Positions 1 through 7,588 are shown, counted from the first letter of the stretch. The stretch is DNA of 12,665 nt from an uncultured Victivallales bacterium (GCA_903834675.1 CAILKC010000567.1:1-12665); one strand, 5' to 3'. The notes: generated from the letters alone by a model not told the origin. Translations and numbers: made by a program.

Positions 1-1116
1 CCGATGCACAAGGTGCTGGTGGTCGACGGCCCGATCCGTCAGTTTGGCCTCGACCAGCAGCCAGGGCTGGCCGTCACGGACGATCAGGAAGTCGGTCTCC
101 CGCTTCATCTTGTCGCGGATGTGGAAGAGGTCGAACGGGGTTCCGGACGCATCACTCCAAAGATGCAGCGTGGCATTCAGTTCGCAGGCGATGTAGTTCT
201 CGAAACGGGCGGCCGGATCGGCGACCCGACTCCAGTCGTAGAGATAGCACTTGCGGGCCTTGAGAATGGCCCGCTTGATGTTGCGCGAATACGGCGGCAC
301 GGGAAAAGCCAGATAGAAGTCGGCGAGCCGCCGCAGGTAGTTCTTCACCGTCGGTGGACTGCTCTGCAGATGCCCCGCCAGGGCGGCTTCGGAAATGGGG
401 CTTCCCACCATTTCCGGGAGGAGGGAGTACAGGTGATGGATACTCTCACGGTCAATGATGCGGGTCAACTGCGCGATGTCCTCCCTGATGACGGTGTCGA
501 CGTAGTCCGTGGCCCACTTGCGGTGGAATGCCTTGCTTTGGGCCAGGAACGGCTCAGGGAACCCGCCGAACTGCAGTAACGCTTCCAGGACATCCTGACC
601 AGCGGCCGTCGCGTCCAGGCGGCGGGCAACGAAGTCAAGCGCCGAATCCGGCACCGTTGTCGCCCCGGCCGCGGCGCCCCGGCCGGCGGCCTCTCGCAGT
701 GTCAGCGGCATCAGGTGGAACGTGAAGTAGCGTCCCGCCAGGCTGTCGCCAGCGGACTTGAGCACGTTCAGTTTCGCGGAACCCGTAACCATAAGCCGGA
801 CCTGGTCTTGGGTCTGATCGAAGATGCTCTTGAGGATGTTCTTCCACTTGGGCATCTTGTGGATCTCGTCGAAACAGGCCCATGGAAGAGGGTCTGCGAC
901 ACCCGAAAGGTCGGCGGTGATGAACAGCTCATCCTCGCGGTAACGGTCGCGGACGGCGCGTGAATCCCACAGGTAGTACAGGCGCTCGCATCCGGCCCGC
1001 GCCAAGCGCATCTTGGCCAGCGTTGTCTTCCCTGTCTGGCGCGGCCCGACGATGAAGCGCATCTGCCGTCCCCAGGCGTCGGCGAAGGCCAGACTTTGGA
1101 GCGTGCGTTCAAGCAT
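1..1116 (-). CDS. AAA_14/DUF4143 family ATPase, 3' end cut by window edge
   Basis: The reading frame is open from an ATG at 1116 to the window edge: 372 residues with no stop, so the C-terminus is missing. The N-terminus has a P-loop, GPRQTGKTT at about residues 24-32. A Walker B-like WACFDEIHK follows (D83, E84), then the VTGSAKL...LAGRY sensor segment at about 110-130 typical of AAA_14. The second half matches DUF4143: FGGFPEP near 183-189, a winged-helix-like middle (PPTVKNYLRRL), then E340-x-D342 and E356-x-K358, the acidic/lysine pattern of its nuclease-like fold. Such proteins are common accessory ATPases often annotated only as 'ATP-binding protein'; the cellular role is generally unknown. 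There is no good Shine-Dalgarno sequence, but an in-frame stop at 1180-1182 with no other ATG before 1116 supports this start. Its stop lies outside the window. Confidence 0.9.
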   Translation of the reverse strand, partial: MLERTLQSLAFADAWGRQMRFIVGPRQTGKTTLAKMRLARAGCERLYYLWDSRAVRDRYREDELFITADLSGVADPLPWACFDEIHKMPKWKNILKSIFDQTQDQVRLMVTGSAKLNVLKSAGDSLAGRYFTFHLMPLTLREAAGRGAAAGATTVPDSALDFVARRLDATAAGQDVLEALLQFGGFPEPFLAQSKAFHRKWATDYVDTVIREDIAQLTRIIDRESIHHLYSLLPEMVGSPISEAALAGHLQSSPPTVKNYLRRLADFYLAFPVPPYSRNIKRAILKARKCYLYDWSRVADPAARFENYIACELNATLHLWSDASGTPFDLFHIRDKMKRETDFLIVRDGQPWLLVEAKLTDRAVDHQHLVHR

Positions 1117-1164
1117 GGGCAGGCACCGAACCGTTCGTGAATATGCCTTCTGTTTAGCATGACC

Positions 1165-1192
1165 AGGATAAGTGAGTATTTAGAATAGTCAA
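1165..1192 (-). promoter_or_regulatory. Candidate sigma70-like promoter for the AAA/DUF4143 gene
   Basis: On the minus strand a TTGACT hexamer (1187-1192) is followed after 16 bases by TATCCT (1165-1170), inside an unusually AT-rich patch (about 1140-1200) in GC-rich DNA. It lies about 50 bases upstream of the ATG at 1116 and points towards it. The -35 box matches the consensus at 5 of 6 positions and the -10 box at 4 of 6. This is a sequence match only. Confidence 0.45.
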
Positions 1193-1232
1193 GAAAACCT
1201 TCAACCCCGACCATCCTGAACGCCAGGCGGCA

Positions 1233-3983
1233 TTACCTCCCCGACCCCAGCGGCCAACTGGCCCGGAGTGGGTCGGCGTAGCAGCCGATCTTCTCGACCG
1301 GGATGGGCTCGAAGCCGAGCCCGAGCGCGGGCGAATCGGGCTTGAGGCGGTAGTCACCGCGGGTGGCGTCGACGAACAACGGGTCGGCCACGACCGAGTG
1401 GCGGTCCAGGCCCAGGTCCTGCCAGGCGGTCCACTCGTCCACCGTTTCCGCCTCGCGCAGCGATAGGTCGTCGATCCAGACGATTCCCGCCTGCTCGCGG
1501 CAGTCGATGCGGAGGTAGAGGTCGCGCATGCCGGCACTGGCTTCGGGTTGGTCGAGGGCGGGCGTGGTAAAGCCGAACTCGAGGCGTTTCCACTCGGTAC
1601 CGACCAGAGCGTTCGTCTCACGGGCCCAGTGGTATTGCTTCTCACGGTAGGACTGAGCGACAAGGTTGACACGGAGGTCCGGCCGACTGGCCTTGAACCA
1701 CCCGGCCAGGCAATAGCTACGGCCCGGTTCGACGGGCAGGTTCACCGTCTTGACCATGGCGAACTCGAACTGGTTGCCCGGGTCCGCTGGGGCGCAGACC
1801 ACTTCCATGGCGCGGCTACCGCCATGCGTGGCAGCGGTGCTGAGCCGGGCTTGGGCGGCGGCACTGGGACGCGCGTACCATTCCCAGCCGGGGGGCAGGG
1901 CGCCGGTTGTACCGTCCTCGAACCCCGGGTTGGGGCAGAGCTCCTTCTCGCCGATGGCCTTGACCTTGGGCGAGCCCATCCCCGTGCGCACCGATCGGCC
2001 GCCGAGCCAGAGGACGTTGTGATCGAAGCTGGTCTGGTCGTAGGGTAGGGAGTTGCAGCGGTAGATGGCGGCACTCGAGTCGGTGGCGACCAGAATGTTG
2101 CGCTCGATCCGATTGCCCGACATGACCAGGGGCGGCCACTCGCGCGGCGGCTTGAGGAACAGCTCCGGGTATCGGCGTTGCCACTCGGGCAGGGCCTGGC
2201 GTTGCTCCCAGTTCTTCTGACGTGCTTCGACCGAGCTGGCCCAGTAGGGGTGCGCCTCGGTCCAGCCGCTGAACTCGATCTGCTGCAATGTGCCGCCCAC
2301 CAGGATGTTATTCTCGATGCGGTTGTAGCGGCCGCTGTGGATATGCACCCCGCCCCGCAGGCAGCCGACCACGATATTGCCGTAGACGCTGGCGCCGCTG
2401 GCCAGGTCGTCGAGGTAGATGCCCCAGGAGAAGGTCGGGCTGCCCCACTTGCCGTGCTCGCGGCCGAAGCCGATGACGTCATGGATGTAGTTATGCCGGA
2501 TCACGCAGCCCCAGGGGGTGACAGCGTCACGGCCGCCGGTGTAGATCGCGCCGGTGTCGCAGGTCTCCAGACTGAGTCGGTACATGTGGTTCCGCTCCAT
2601 GATATGATCGTGGCCGCCGAAGATGACACCCATGCGTGGGATGTCGTGTAACGTGTTGCCCGAGAAACGGTTACCGACACCCTCAAGGCGGACGCCGCAG
2701 CCCTGCTTCCAGTCCAGGCCCGTATGGTGGATGTAGTTGTTCTCCGCGAAATTACTGGCCGGGGTCAGGGTCTTATCGTCGCCGCCGGTGAGCTTGATGC
2801 CGTGTCCGCCCACCCCGAAGATATCATTGCCCACGGCGCCGTTGTCGCGCCCGCCGAACAGCGCGATGCCGCAGCAGTTCTCCCAAGGTCCCCAGCCGCC
2901 GATCTGCGTACCCACGCCGACGTTGCGGATGGTGCAGCGCGCTACCCGGCAGTGTTGTGCCTCGTCCACCTGCACGGCGGTCCGGCGCGCCACCTCGATC
3001 GTGAAGCCCTCGATCGTGACGTAGGCCGCGCCAGCCTGGAGGTGTACGGCATAGTCGAGCGTGGGCACCTCGACGCTGGCGGTCGCGATCGGGGCAGGGG
3101 GCCAGACGTAAAGCACTGACGTCTTGCGGTCGAGGTACCACTCGCCAGGCGCATCGAGCTCCTCGAGCAGATTCTGGAAGAAGTAACGCTCGGCGCCGTT
3201 GCCCGCGAAAGCGCCGTAGGTGGCGGCGCCCAGATGCACCTCGCGCTCGGCGGGGTCCACCGACTTCACCGCCACGACCGTGTTGTAGTAATTCACGTCG
3301 TGGAACTCGAAGACCTCCGCCTGACTAAGGTCGGCCCAGGGCTTCAGATCCCCGGCATAGGCAAGGAAGCTCTGGGCGTTGCCCTTGGTAAGAGGCGCTT
3401 CGACATACAGCCAGCCCTTGGTGTTGGGCTCGGTCGAGTCCAGGTTCGGGTAGCGCGCCAGCACCTGCCGTTGCCCCTCGCAATAGAGTTCGCGGAACCC
3501 CACGCCACCGAGCCCGGCGGCCTTCAAGTCGCACTGCACGACAGCGCCTTTCCAGGGCGTCCAGGCGCTCAGGCGCCGGCCGGCCACCAGCCGCGGGGTT
3601 TCTCCCGGCCAGGCCGCGAGGCGCGTGGGGCGCTCGGCGGTGCCGGAGTCCTGCGGGCCAAGGGCGAGCGTGTCGGGCAGGTAGTAGGTACCGGCGCGAA
3701 CCAGGACCGTGTAGCCGTCCTGCCGCGTGCCGCGTGCCGCCCGGGCCAGTTCCACGGCTCTGCCGAGGGTCGCCACGGGGCCGTCGGTCTTACCAGCGTT
3801 AGGCTCAGACAGACGCCCAGACCAGGCGTCATTGCCGCCCGGGGCAACATAGACCTCAGCCGCTGGGGGCGCCGCCGGTGCGACCTCCGCCGCCGCCGTG
3901 GACGCACGGTCGACCGAACCGGCCGCCAGGGCCACAACCACGGCGGCCACGAACGCGCCTCGACCTGGCATCGTACTACCCAT
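1233..3983 (-). CDS. Secreted right-handed beta-helix protein, possibly GH141-like, with carbohydrate-binding insert
   Basis: A 916-residue exported protein. The signal peptide is about residues 1-32 (basic start, then AFVAAVVVALAAG). The mature start, EVYVAPGGNDAWSG, followed by a TVLVRAGTYYL...DSGT...WPGETPRL segment, is the entry typical of DUF1565/GH141-type beta-helix enzymes. Repeated N-x-I/H coils fill about 300-660 (IRNVGVG, NNYIHHT, RHNYIHDV, YGNIVVG, IENNILVGG). The conserved CDTGAIY (D476) and YLDDLASG (D525/D526) are candidate catalytic acids by analogy with GH141, where two aspartates are used. Residues about 681-843 form a CBM4/9-like insert (NPGFEDG...PPGWEW...IVWIDDLSL), followed by the VVADPLFVD...SPALGLGFEPI closing coil. 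ATG 3983 was chosen because AGGAAGG lies 9 bases before it; the frame stays open to a GTG at 4040. The substrate cannot be read; pectin, fucan or xylan side chains are all possible. Confidence 0.88.
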   Translation of the reverse strand: MGSTMPGRGAFVAAVVVALAAGSVDRASTAAAEVAPAAPPAAEVYVAPGGNDAWSGRLSEPNAGKTDGPVATLGRAVELARAARGTRQDGYTVLVRAGTYYLPDTLALGPQDSGTAERPTRLAAWPGETPRLVAGRRLSAWTPWKGAVVQCDLKAAGLGGVGFRELYCEGQRQVLARYPNLDSTEPNTKGWLYVEAPLTKGNAQSFLAYAGDLKPWADLSQAEVFEFHDVNYYNTVVAVKSVDPAEREVHLGAATYGAFAGNGAERYFFQNLLEELDAPGEWYLDRKTSVLYVWPPAPIATASVEVPTLDYAVHLQAGAAYVTIEGFTIEVARRTAVQVDEAQHCRVARCTIRNVGVGTQIGGWGPWENCCGIALFGGRDNGAVGNDIFGVGGHGIKLTGGDDKTLTPASNFAENNYIHHTGLDWKQGCGVRLEGVGNRFSGNTLHDIPRMGVIFGGHDHIMERNHMYRLSLETCDTGAIYTGGRDAVTPWGCVIRHNYIHDVIGFGREHGKWGSPTFSWGIYLDDLASGASVYGNIVVGCLRGGVHIHSGRYNRIENNILVGGTLQQIEFSGWTEAHPYWASSVEARQKNWEQRQALPEWQRRYPELFLKPPREWPPLVMSGNRIERNILVATDSSAAIYRCNSLPYDQTSFDHNVLWLGGRSVRTGMGSPKVKAIGEKELCPNPGFEDGTTGALPPGWEWYARPSAAAQARLSTAATHGGSRAMEVVCAPADPGNQFEFAMVKTVNLPVEPGRSYCLAGWFKASRPDLRVNLVAQSYREKQYHWARETNALVGTEWKRLEFGFTTPALDQPEASAGMRDLYLRIDCREQAGIVWIDDLSLREAETVDEWTAWQDLGLDRHSVVADPLFVDATRGDYRLKPDSPALGLGFEPIPVEKIGCYADPLRASWPLGSGR

Positions 3984-4112
3984 GCAACACCGCCTTCCTG
4001 GATCCGATCCTGGGCACTGGGCAACGGGGGCAGCGGCCACCGGGCTCAGGCCTTCCGCGGCCCGAAACTCTACCCACTGACTCCCCGGTTGTCCATGGCG
4101 CGGGCGTGCCCG

Positions 4113-4135
4113 GGGCGCATGTCAGGTTCCGTAGG
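4113..4135 (-). promoter_or_regulatory. Upstream motif shared by the two hydrolase genes, copy 1
   Basis: This 23-bp segment matches 12454-12475 at 20 positions with two mismatches and a one-base gap. On the gene strand both copies read CCTACGGA...CTGAC-W-TGCGCCC. It lies 130-152 bases upstream of the beta-helix start, in the same orientation to its gene as the other copy. It could be an operator, a promoter element, or simply the edge of the neighbouring repeat. Confidence 0.35.
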
Positions 4136-4151
4136 TGGTGACGACTCAGGT

Positions 4152-4259
4152 CCTAGGGTTTGGGGTTTAGCGGAGCCCCCGGCTTGGGCCGGACATACCG
4201 AAGTGAGAACCGCGGTTCGTCATTGGACATTGGTCATTCGGCATTCTGCGGTTCTCATA
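4152..4259 (-). repeat. Heptamer mosaic intergenic repeat, copy A
   Basis: Read on the minus strand, this segment matches 12485-12615 on the plus strand in two blocks. One is TATGAGAACCGCAGAA followed by a CGAATGACCA-type tract; the other is ATGTCCGGC...CCGGGGGCTC-x-GCT-x-AACCC. The first block contains four tandem 7-bp CATTNNN units (4221-4248) and the second holds GGGTTTG/GGGTTTA units (about 4156-4169). The two copies differ in the length of the linker between blocks (about 18 against 41 bases). It is non-coding and dispersed. Confidence 0.75.
4204..4257. repeat. Perfect 10-bp inverted repeat bounding the CATTNNN tract
   Basis: TGAGAACCGC at 4204-4213 is the exact reverse complement of GCGGTTCTCA at 4248-4257. 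The arms enclose 34 bases that include the four heptamer units, so the core could fold as a long hairpin or be a small IR-bounded element. In the other copy only the GAGAAC/GTTCTC part of the arms survives. Confidence 0.7.
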
Positions 4260-4520
4260 CAAGCGTTTGGTCCCTTCTGCGGCACGGCTCCGGCCGGGAG
4301 GGCTTGGACCGGGTTGAGTGAGGGTCTACAGTCACGCTGCGAGTTTGCTGCCCAATGCGCTCGTAACGGTACCCCAACCGGGGTCGCGATTCCGGCCGTG
4401 CCGAGAGGTAACCGCATGGTGAGCAGCGCGGGCCAAACGCAGCTCCGGACGCGGTGGCAGCGTCTTAGCCAATCGGCGGTCGGCCGCGCAGCGCGGGTCT
4501 GGCACAGGAGGATGACGACG

Positions 4521-6362
4521 ATGTTTCCTATCCATGACAGCAGACGGTATGCTGCCCTGCTCGCGGTGCTTGTCGGTCTGGCGGGCAGCCTGGATGCGGG
4601 TGACGCCGCCGCAAGCGCGGTGCTGTGGGACACGGTGACGCACGCCGGTGCGAGTCTGGCCCCGGAGGCCGTGGCCAGGAAGGAAGGATGGCGGGCGGCC
4701 GTCGGCAAGGAGGCTGGTATCGTCGGCGACGCCTGCCTGGTCAGCCGCTACGGCGTCCTCGTCTTCAGGAAAGGCGGCAGGGGGGCGGAGTGGTACTACA
4801 AACTGGGCGAGAACCTGGTCAGGGGTCCGACCCTGGTCCCGGTCGGCGCCGAGGGAGACAAGGCTAAGGCCATCGATTCCTTGAGCGTGGTGGAGAGCAG
4901 CGACGCCGTTGCACGTTTGGACGTGGGTTCGGTTACAGAGTCCGGCAAGAGGATCGTGGCGCGGTTCCTGCTAAAGAAGGATAGACCGTTCGTCGAGACG
5001 CAGCCAGGCGAAGGGGCGGAGAAGCTCCTGGTTGAGATGCAGAGCAAGCACGCCGTGCTGCCGGACCCGTTTGCTGGTGATTTGGTGGTCGACGCCGAAG
5101 ATACGCCCGCGGCGCAAATTCGATTCCCGAGCGAGAATCAGGTCGTACAGTTGCTGGATGGCGGCGATGCGATCGTGATGTGCGTCTGGCGGTCGGCCGA
5201 CCAGGCGGTCGGCATGACGTTGACGGGCGCGGGAAAGAACCGGACGATTTCCGGTACCGAGGTTGCCTACCGGAAAGACCGCGACGCCAATGTCTGGGTC
5301 GCGGTCCTGGCCGCGCCCGCGATCTGGCAGCAGAGAAGCATCAAGGAACTCGATCCGGTCAGCGGTACCACGCTGGCCCGGGAGGTTCCCTACCTGGCAC
5401 AGTGGCGCGCGGACTACCGGCGTGCGGATGGGGTGATCGACTCATGGAAGGTCATCATCAAGAAGGACAAGGGCGAATGGGAGGGCTTCGGCATATCCCC
5501 GAAGAAGGATGGCACGGTCTGGCATCCGGCGCGCGGCGTGTTCGCTTATCCGGCACGCCTGGAGGGGACGAGCATTGCGCTGCGAAACTCCGTCTATGAA
5601 CGCTGCCCGGACGTGAAGAACAAAGCTGACGGATGGGCGGTGCTATATCCCTACCAGAGGATCGGCGCGAGCCCAAAGGGCGTCTATGGCGTGATCGATA
5701 TCCTGAAGGAAACGCTCGACGAGACCCCGGAGTTCACCCTGGCCGACGATCTGCAGGTGAAGCGGCTGCCCAGGGACAGGTACCCGGGCGTGTGCGCCAC
5801 GACCGAAGCCGTCGAGAAGCTGTTCGACGCCAACGAGGAGACGGCCAGAAAGACGGAGATTCAGGATCGCTTCTTCAAGATGAACTTCTTCTGTGTTGTG
5901 GTACGAGCGCGAATCGAGGACTACATGAACTGGGGGAAGAGGATGCGCGAGTTCTGCGCCAGGGAGAAAGCCGGGAAGCCGCAACTGGCTGGCCTGGTCG
6001 ATGCTGTTGATGGGCTGCTTGCCAGGTTCGACAAGGACTATGAACGGCTGAAACTGGGCGAGAGAACGCCTGCGGCCGGCCACCGCCTTACGGACCGGTT
6101 CATCGCCCTGATCGACAGCAACGATGATAAGAAGGACGAGACCGCGAAGCAGTTGGGCCGGGAAACCCGAGTCATCGCCAGTAACCAGGACATGGCCACC
6201 GGGTTCTTCCGGATGATTGCGAAGGACACGCGGCAGCGGGCGGGGTACCTGGTCGTGGCGGCGCCGGATGCCGCCGCGCTCGACTTCGCCACGGAAACCC
6301 GGCGACGCACGCTGGAGGTGCTGCAGAGCAGCTTGGGCGTTGAGGGTGGCTTCACCGACTGA
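4521..6362 (+). CDS. Exported protein of unknown function, 613 aa
   Basis: I do not recognise this family with certainty. ATG 4521 was chosen because AGGAGG (4506-4511) ends 9 bases before it; another in-frame ATG at 4512 touches the AGGAGG and is spaced too close. A signal peptide is clear: basic HDSRRY, then AALLAVLVGLAGSL, with likely cleavage near residue 26 or after ASA at 33. Residues about 34-390 look beta-rich, with regularly spaced strands (VLVFRKGG, EWYYKLG, VVQLLDGGDAIVMCVW, VWVAVLAAP). The DGGDAIVMCVW segment looks like a conserved core. Residues about 395-600 look mostly helical and charged (FDANEETARKTEIQDRFFK, WGKRMREFCAREKAG), with three cysteines in the C-terminal half and no CxxCH haem site. 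It is transcribed divergently from the beta-helix gene and alone on its strand. A periplasmic or extracellular carbohydrate-related role is only a guess from context. Confidence 0.82.
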   Translation: MFPIHDSRRYAALLAVLVGLAGSLDAGDAAASAVLWDTVTHAGASLAPEAVARKEGWRAAVGKEAGIVGDACLVSRYGVLVFRKGGRGAEWYYKLGENLVRGPTLVPVGAEGDKAKAIDSLSVVESSDAVARLDVGSVTESGKRIVARFLLKKDRPFVETQPGEGAEKLLVEMQSKHAVLPDPFAGDLVVDAEDTPAAQIRFPSENQVVQLLDGGDAIVMCVWRSADQAVGMTLTGAGKNRTISGTEVAYRKDRDANVWVAVLAAPAIWQQRSIKELDPVSGTTLAREVPYLAQWRADYRRADGVIDSWKVIIKKDKGEWEGFGISPKKDGTVWHPARGVFAYPARLEGTSIALRNSVYERCPDVKNKADGWAVLYPYQRIGASPKGVYGVIDILKETLDETPEFTLADDLQVKRLPRDRYPGVCATTEAVEKLFDANEETARKTEIQDRFFKMNFFCVVVRARIEDYMNWGKRMREFCAREKAGKPQLAGLVDAVDGLLARFDKDYERLKLGERTPAAGHRLTDRFIALIDSNDDKKDETAKQLGRETRVIASNQDMATGFFRMIAKDTRQRAGYLVVAAPDAAALDFATETRRRTLEVLQSSLGVEGGFTD

Positions 6363-6529
6363 CGGCTTCGGGTCCAGTCGAAACACACCGTGGCGGCGCC
6401 GCCCCGTGGAGGGCGAGCGGCCCCAGGGGCGCACGCCTCCGCGAGCACGTTCGCCCTTGGTCTGCCTCATCGTGTCACCCCCATGATGTCGCTCTCACAA
6501 TGGACCTCCCGCCAGGAACGTTGTTCTGT

Positions 6530-7030
6530 ATCCTCAAATGGAACCCGGACGGCAAGGTGGTCCACCGTGCGGAAAAGGCCCAATGCCGGTCATTCCCCGT
6601 CCCAGGCGACAAGCGGCTCCGGCAGGGCGTCAAGCGGAACTTCGAGGTGTTCGATCCCCTGGACTTCATCGCCGAAATCACTCAGCACATTCCGGATCAG
6701 GGCGCCCAGCAAGTCCGCTGCTATGGGTGGTACTCAAACGCATCGAGAGGGCGGCGCGCCAAGGCCGCGGCCCCTGCCGCCGAGCCCTGCGTTCAGCCCG
6801 TCACCGGGGACGACGACAGCCCGTACCGGAAGAGGTGTCGGATGCGGTGGGCCGCGCCGAACAAGCGCGTGTATGAAGTCGATCCGCTCAGGTGCCCGGT
6901 GTGCGAGGCCATTATGAGGATTGTCGCCTTCATCGAGCGCCGCGGCCCGCCTGCCGTCGCGCCCACTCAGGACCAGCTCGGGCTGGAACTGCACTACGTG
7001 GATCCCGACGAGTTCCTCGCCGCCCTGTGA
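6530..7030 (+). pseudogene. IS91-family (Y2_Tnp) transposase, C-terminal remnant
   Basis: From about 6530 the frame encodes LKWNPDGKVVHRAEK...VFDPLDFIAEITQHIPDQG...RCYGWYSNASRGRRAKAA...KRVYEVDPLRCPVCEAIMRIVAFIE, the recognisable C-terminal third of IS91-like rolling-circle transposases, ending at a TGA at 7028-7030. About 166 residues remain, against 350-500 in complete members. The N-terminal zinc-binding region and the HUH/tyrosine catalytic part are missing, so it cannot be active. The usual CPxCGG zinc knuckle reads CPVCEA, a further sign of decay. Upstream of 6530 the frame is open for a few codons with no family similarity. The first 103 bp recur at 8926-9028. Confidence 0.88.
6531..6633 (+). 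repeat. 103-bp direct repeat, copy 1
   Basis: By eye this differs from 8926-9028 at 3 of 103 positions (a C/T, an A/C and an A/G). It is the PDGKVVxRAEK...RLRQGV segment of the transposase, in the same orientation and the same codon phase within the transposase sequence. Confidence 0.95.
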
Positions 7031-7423
7031 CCCACGGCGGCCAGCCGGGACACCGGAGGCCTGTGCCCGCCCCGGCCCGCTGTCGGCACGTTTTCCGGCT
7101 CTTCCGCCGCTTTTCCTCTGTTTGGCCCTGCCCGGACCGTCCTTCCCATCCGGACTGTCGTCTCCCTCGTGACCCAGGGAAAGCAATTTCCCATCAGCCA
7201 GGGCGGGAAAGGCCATGGTCACGGTGGAGAGTGCACTGCCCAGTGCCGAGACTCCGGTACGCACCGCGCCCAGGCCGTCGGCAGCGCCCCCCGCGGCCAG
7301 GCCCTTCAGCCCCCCCGCGCCGCTGAGTCGGTGCCGTTGCGTCTCCAGGGCGTGCAGAGCCGTCGTGGCTTCGGTGGTCGAAGCCCCGATGATAACGCTG
7401 AGGCGGAAGGGTGCGGCTGCCAT
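7031..7423 (-). pseudogene. Possible phage tail tape-measure-like N-terminal fragment
   Basis: An ATG at 7423 opens a minus frame whose first ~85 residues (MAAAPFRLSVIIGASTTEATTALHAL...GLGAVRTGVSALGSALSTVTMAFPAL) resemble the Ala/Gly-rich helical start of tail tape-measure proteins. AGGAGA lies 11 bases before the ATG, overlapping an inverted repeat. The frame stays open to 6734, but below about 7154 it turns into low-complexity sequence and then runs antisense to the transposase remnant, so only the 5' part can be genuine. Probably a 5' fragment cut off by the transposase end. The family call rests on composition, and it could be a chance frame. Confidence 0.3.
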
Positions 7424-7432
7424 GGTCGCGTG

Positions 7433-7460
7433 GGTCTCCTGTATGCTCGTACAGGAGACC
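7433..7460. repeat. Perfect 11-bp inverted repeat, 6-bp loop
   Basis: GGTCTCCTGTA (7433-7443) pairs exactly with TACAGGAGACC (7450-7460) around the loop TGCTCG. It overlaps the putative AGGAGA ribosome-binding site of the minus-strand frame starting at 7423. There is no T-tract, so it is not a standard terminator. An operator, an RBS-sequestering hairpin or a recombination site would all fit. Confidence 0.8.
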
Positions 7461-7573
7461 GGCGCGCGTCAACCGGTGCTGCGCACGGCTGCTGCCGGAC
7501 GGCTCGTATGTCGACCGGGCGGAATGGGGTAAAAGCGACAGGGCCGGGGGTGGTGGGCAGGATTGCCAGCGCT

Positions 7574-7588
7574 GACGGCGGGCAGGGT
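7574..7588 (-). repeat. 15-bp repeat just after a stop codon, copy 1
   Basis: The plus-strand segment GACGGCGGGCAGGGT occurs exactly here and at 8507-8521. On the gene strand both copies begin at the last base of a stop codon: the TAA of the DUF2335 gene here, and the TGA of the 65-aa gene at the other copy. Confidence 0.8.

Larger units (their letters stand above)
3984..4520. other. Divergent intergenic region between two secreted-protein genes
   Basis: This 537-bp spacer separates the minus-strand beta-helix gene from the plus-strand unknown secreted gene and should hold both promoters. It contains a 23-bp motif shared with the other hydrolase gene (4113-4135), a heptamer mosaic repeat (4152-4259) and a small ACCCC-AACC-GGGGT hairpin near 4372-4385. 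No convincing -35/-10 pair is visible in the GC-rich remainder. The plus frame of the downstream gene stays open right through it, but nothing there looks like protein. Confidence 0.6.

Noticed and set aside
4..579. Plus-strand 191-residue frame at the left edge.
   Set aside because: It is antisense to the AAA/DUF4143 gene, which has clear P-loop and nuclease-like motifs.
3984..4040. Earlier GTG start for the beta-helix protein.
   Set aside because: It would place 19 extra residues with cysteines and prolines before the signal peptide; ATG 3983 has the Shine-Dalgarno site.
4156..4169. Telomere-like heptamers (GGGTTTA/GGGTTTG).
   Set aside because: Only two units, internal and degenerate; they belong to the dispersed intergenic repeat.
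3234..4520. In-frame extension upstream of the plus-strand secreted protein (frame open from 3234).
   Set aside because: It runs antisense to the beta-helix gene and through a repeat; the signal peptide and an ideal ribosome-binding site fix the start at 4521.
6392..6403. GGCGGCGCCGCC palindrome after the secreted-protein gene as a terminator.
   Set aside because: No loop and no T-tract; expected in GC-rich sequence.
7177..7192. GGGAAA-GCAA-TTTCCC hairpin downstream of the transposase as an IS91 origin end.
   Set aside because: The arms are only 6 bp and I cannot match it to a known terminal sequence; chance occurrence is plausible.
6734..7423. A full 229-residue minus-strand gene.
   Set aside because: Its second half is antisense to the transposase remnant; only the first part could be real.
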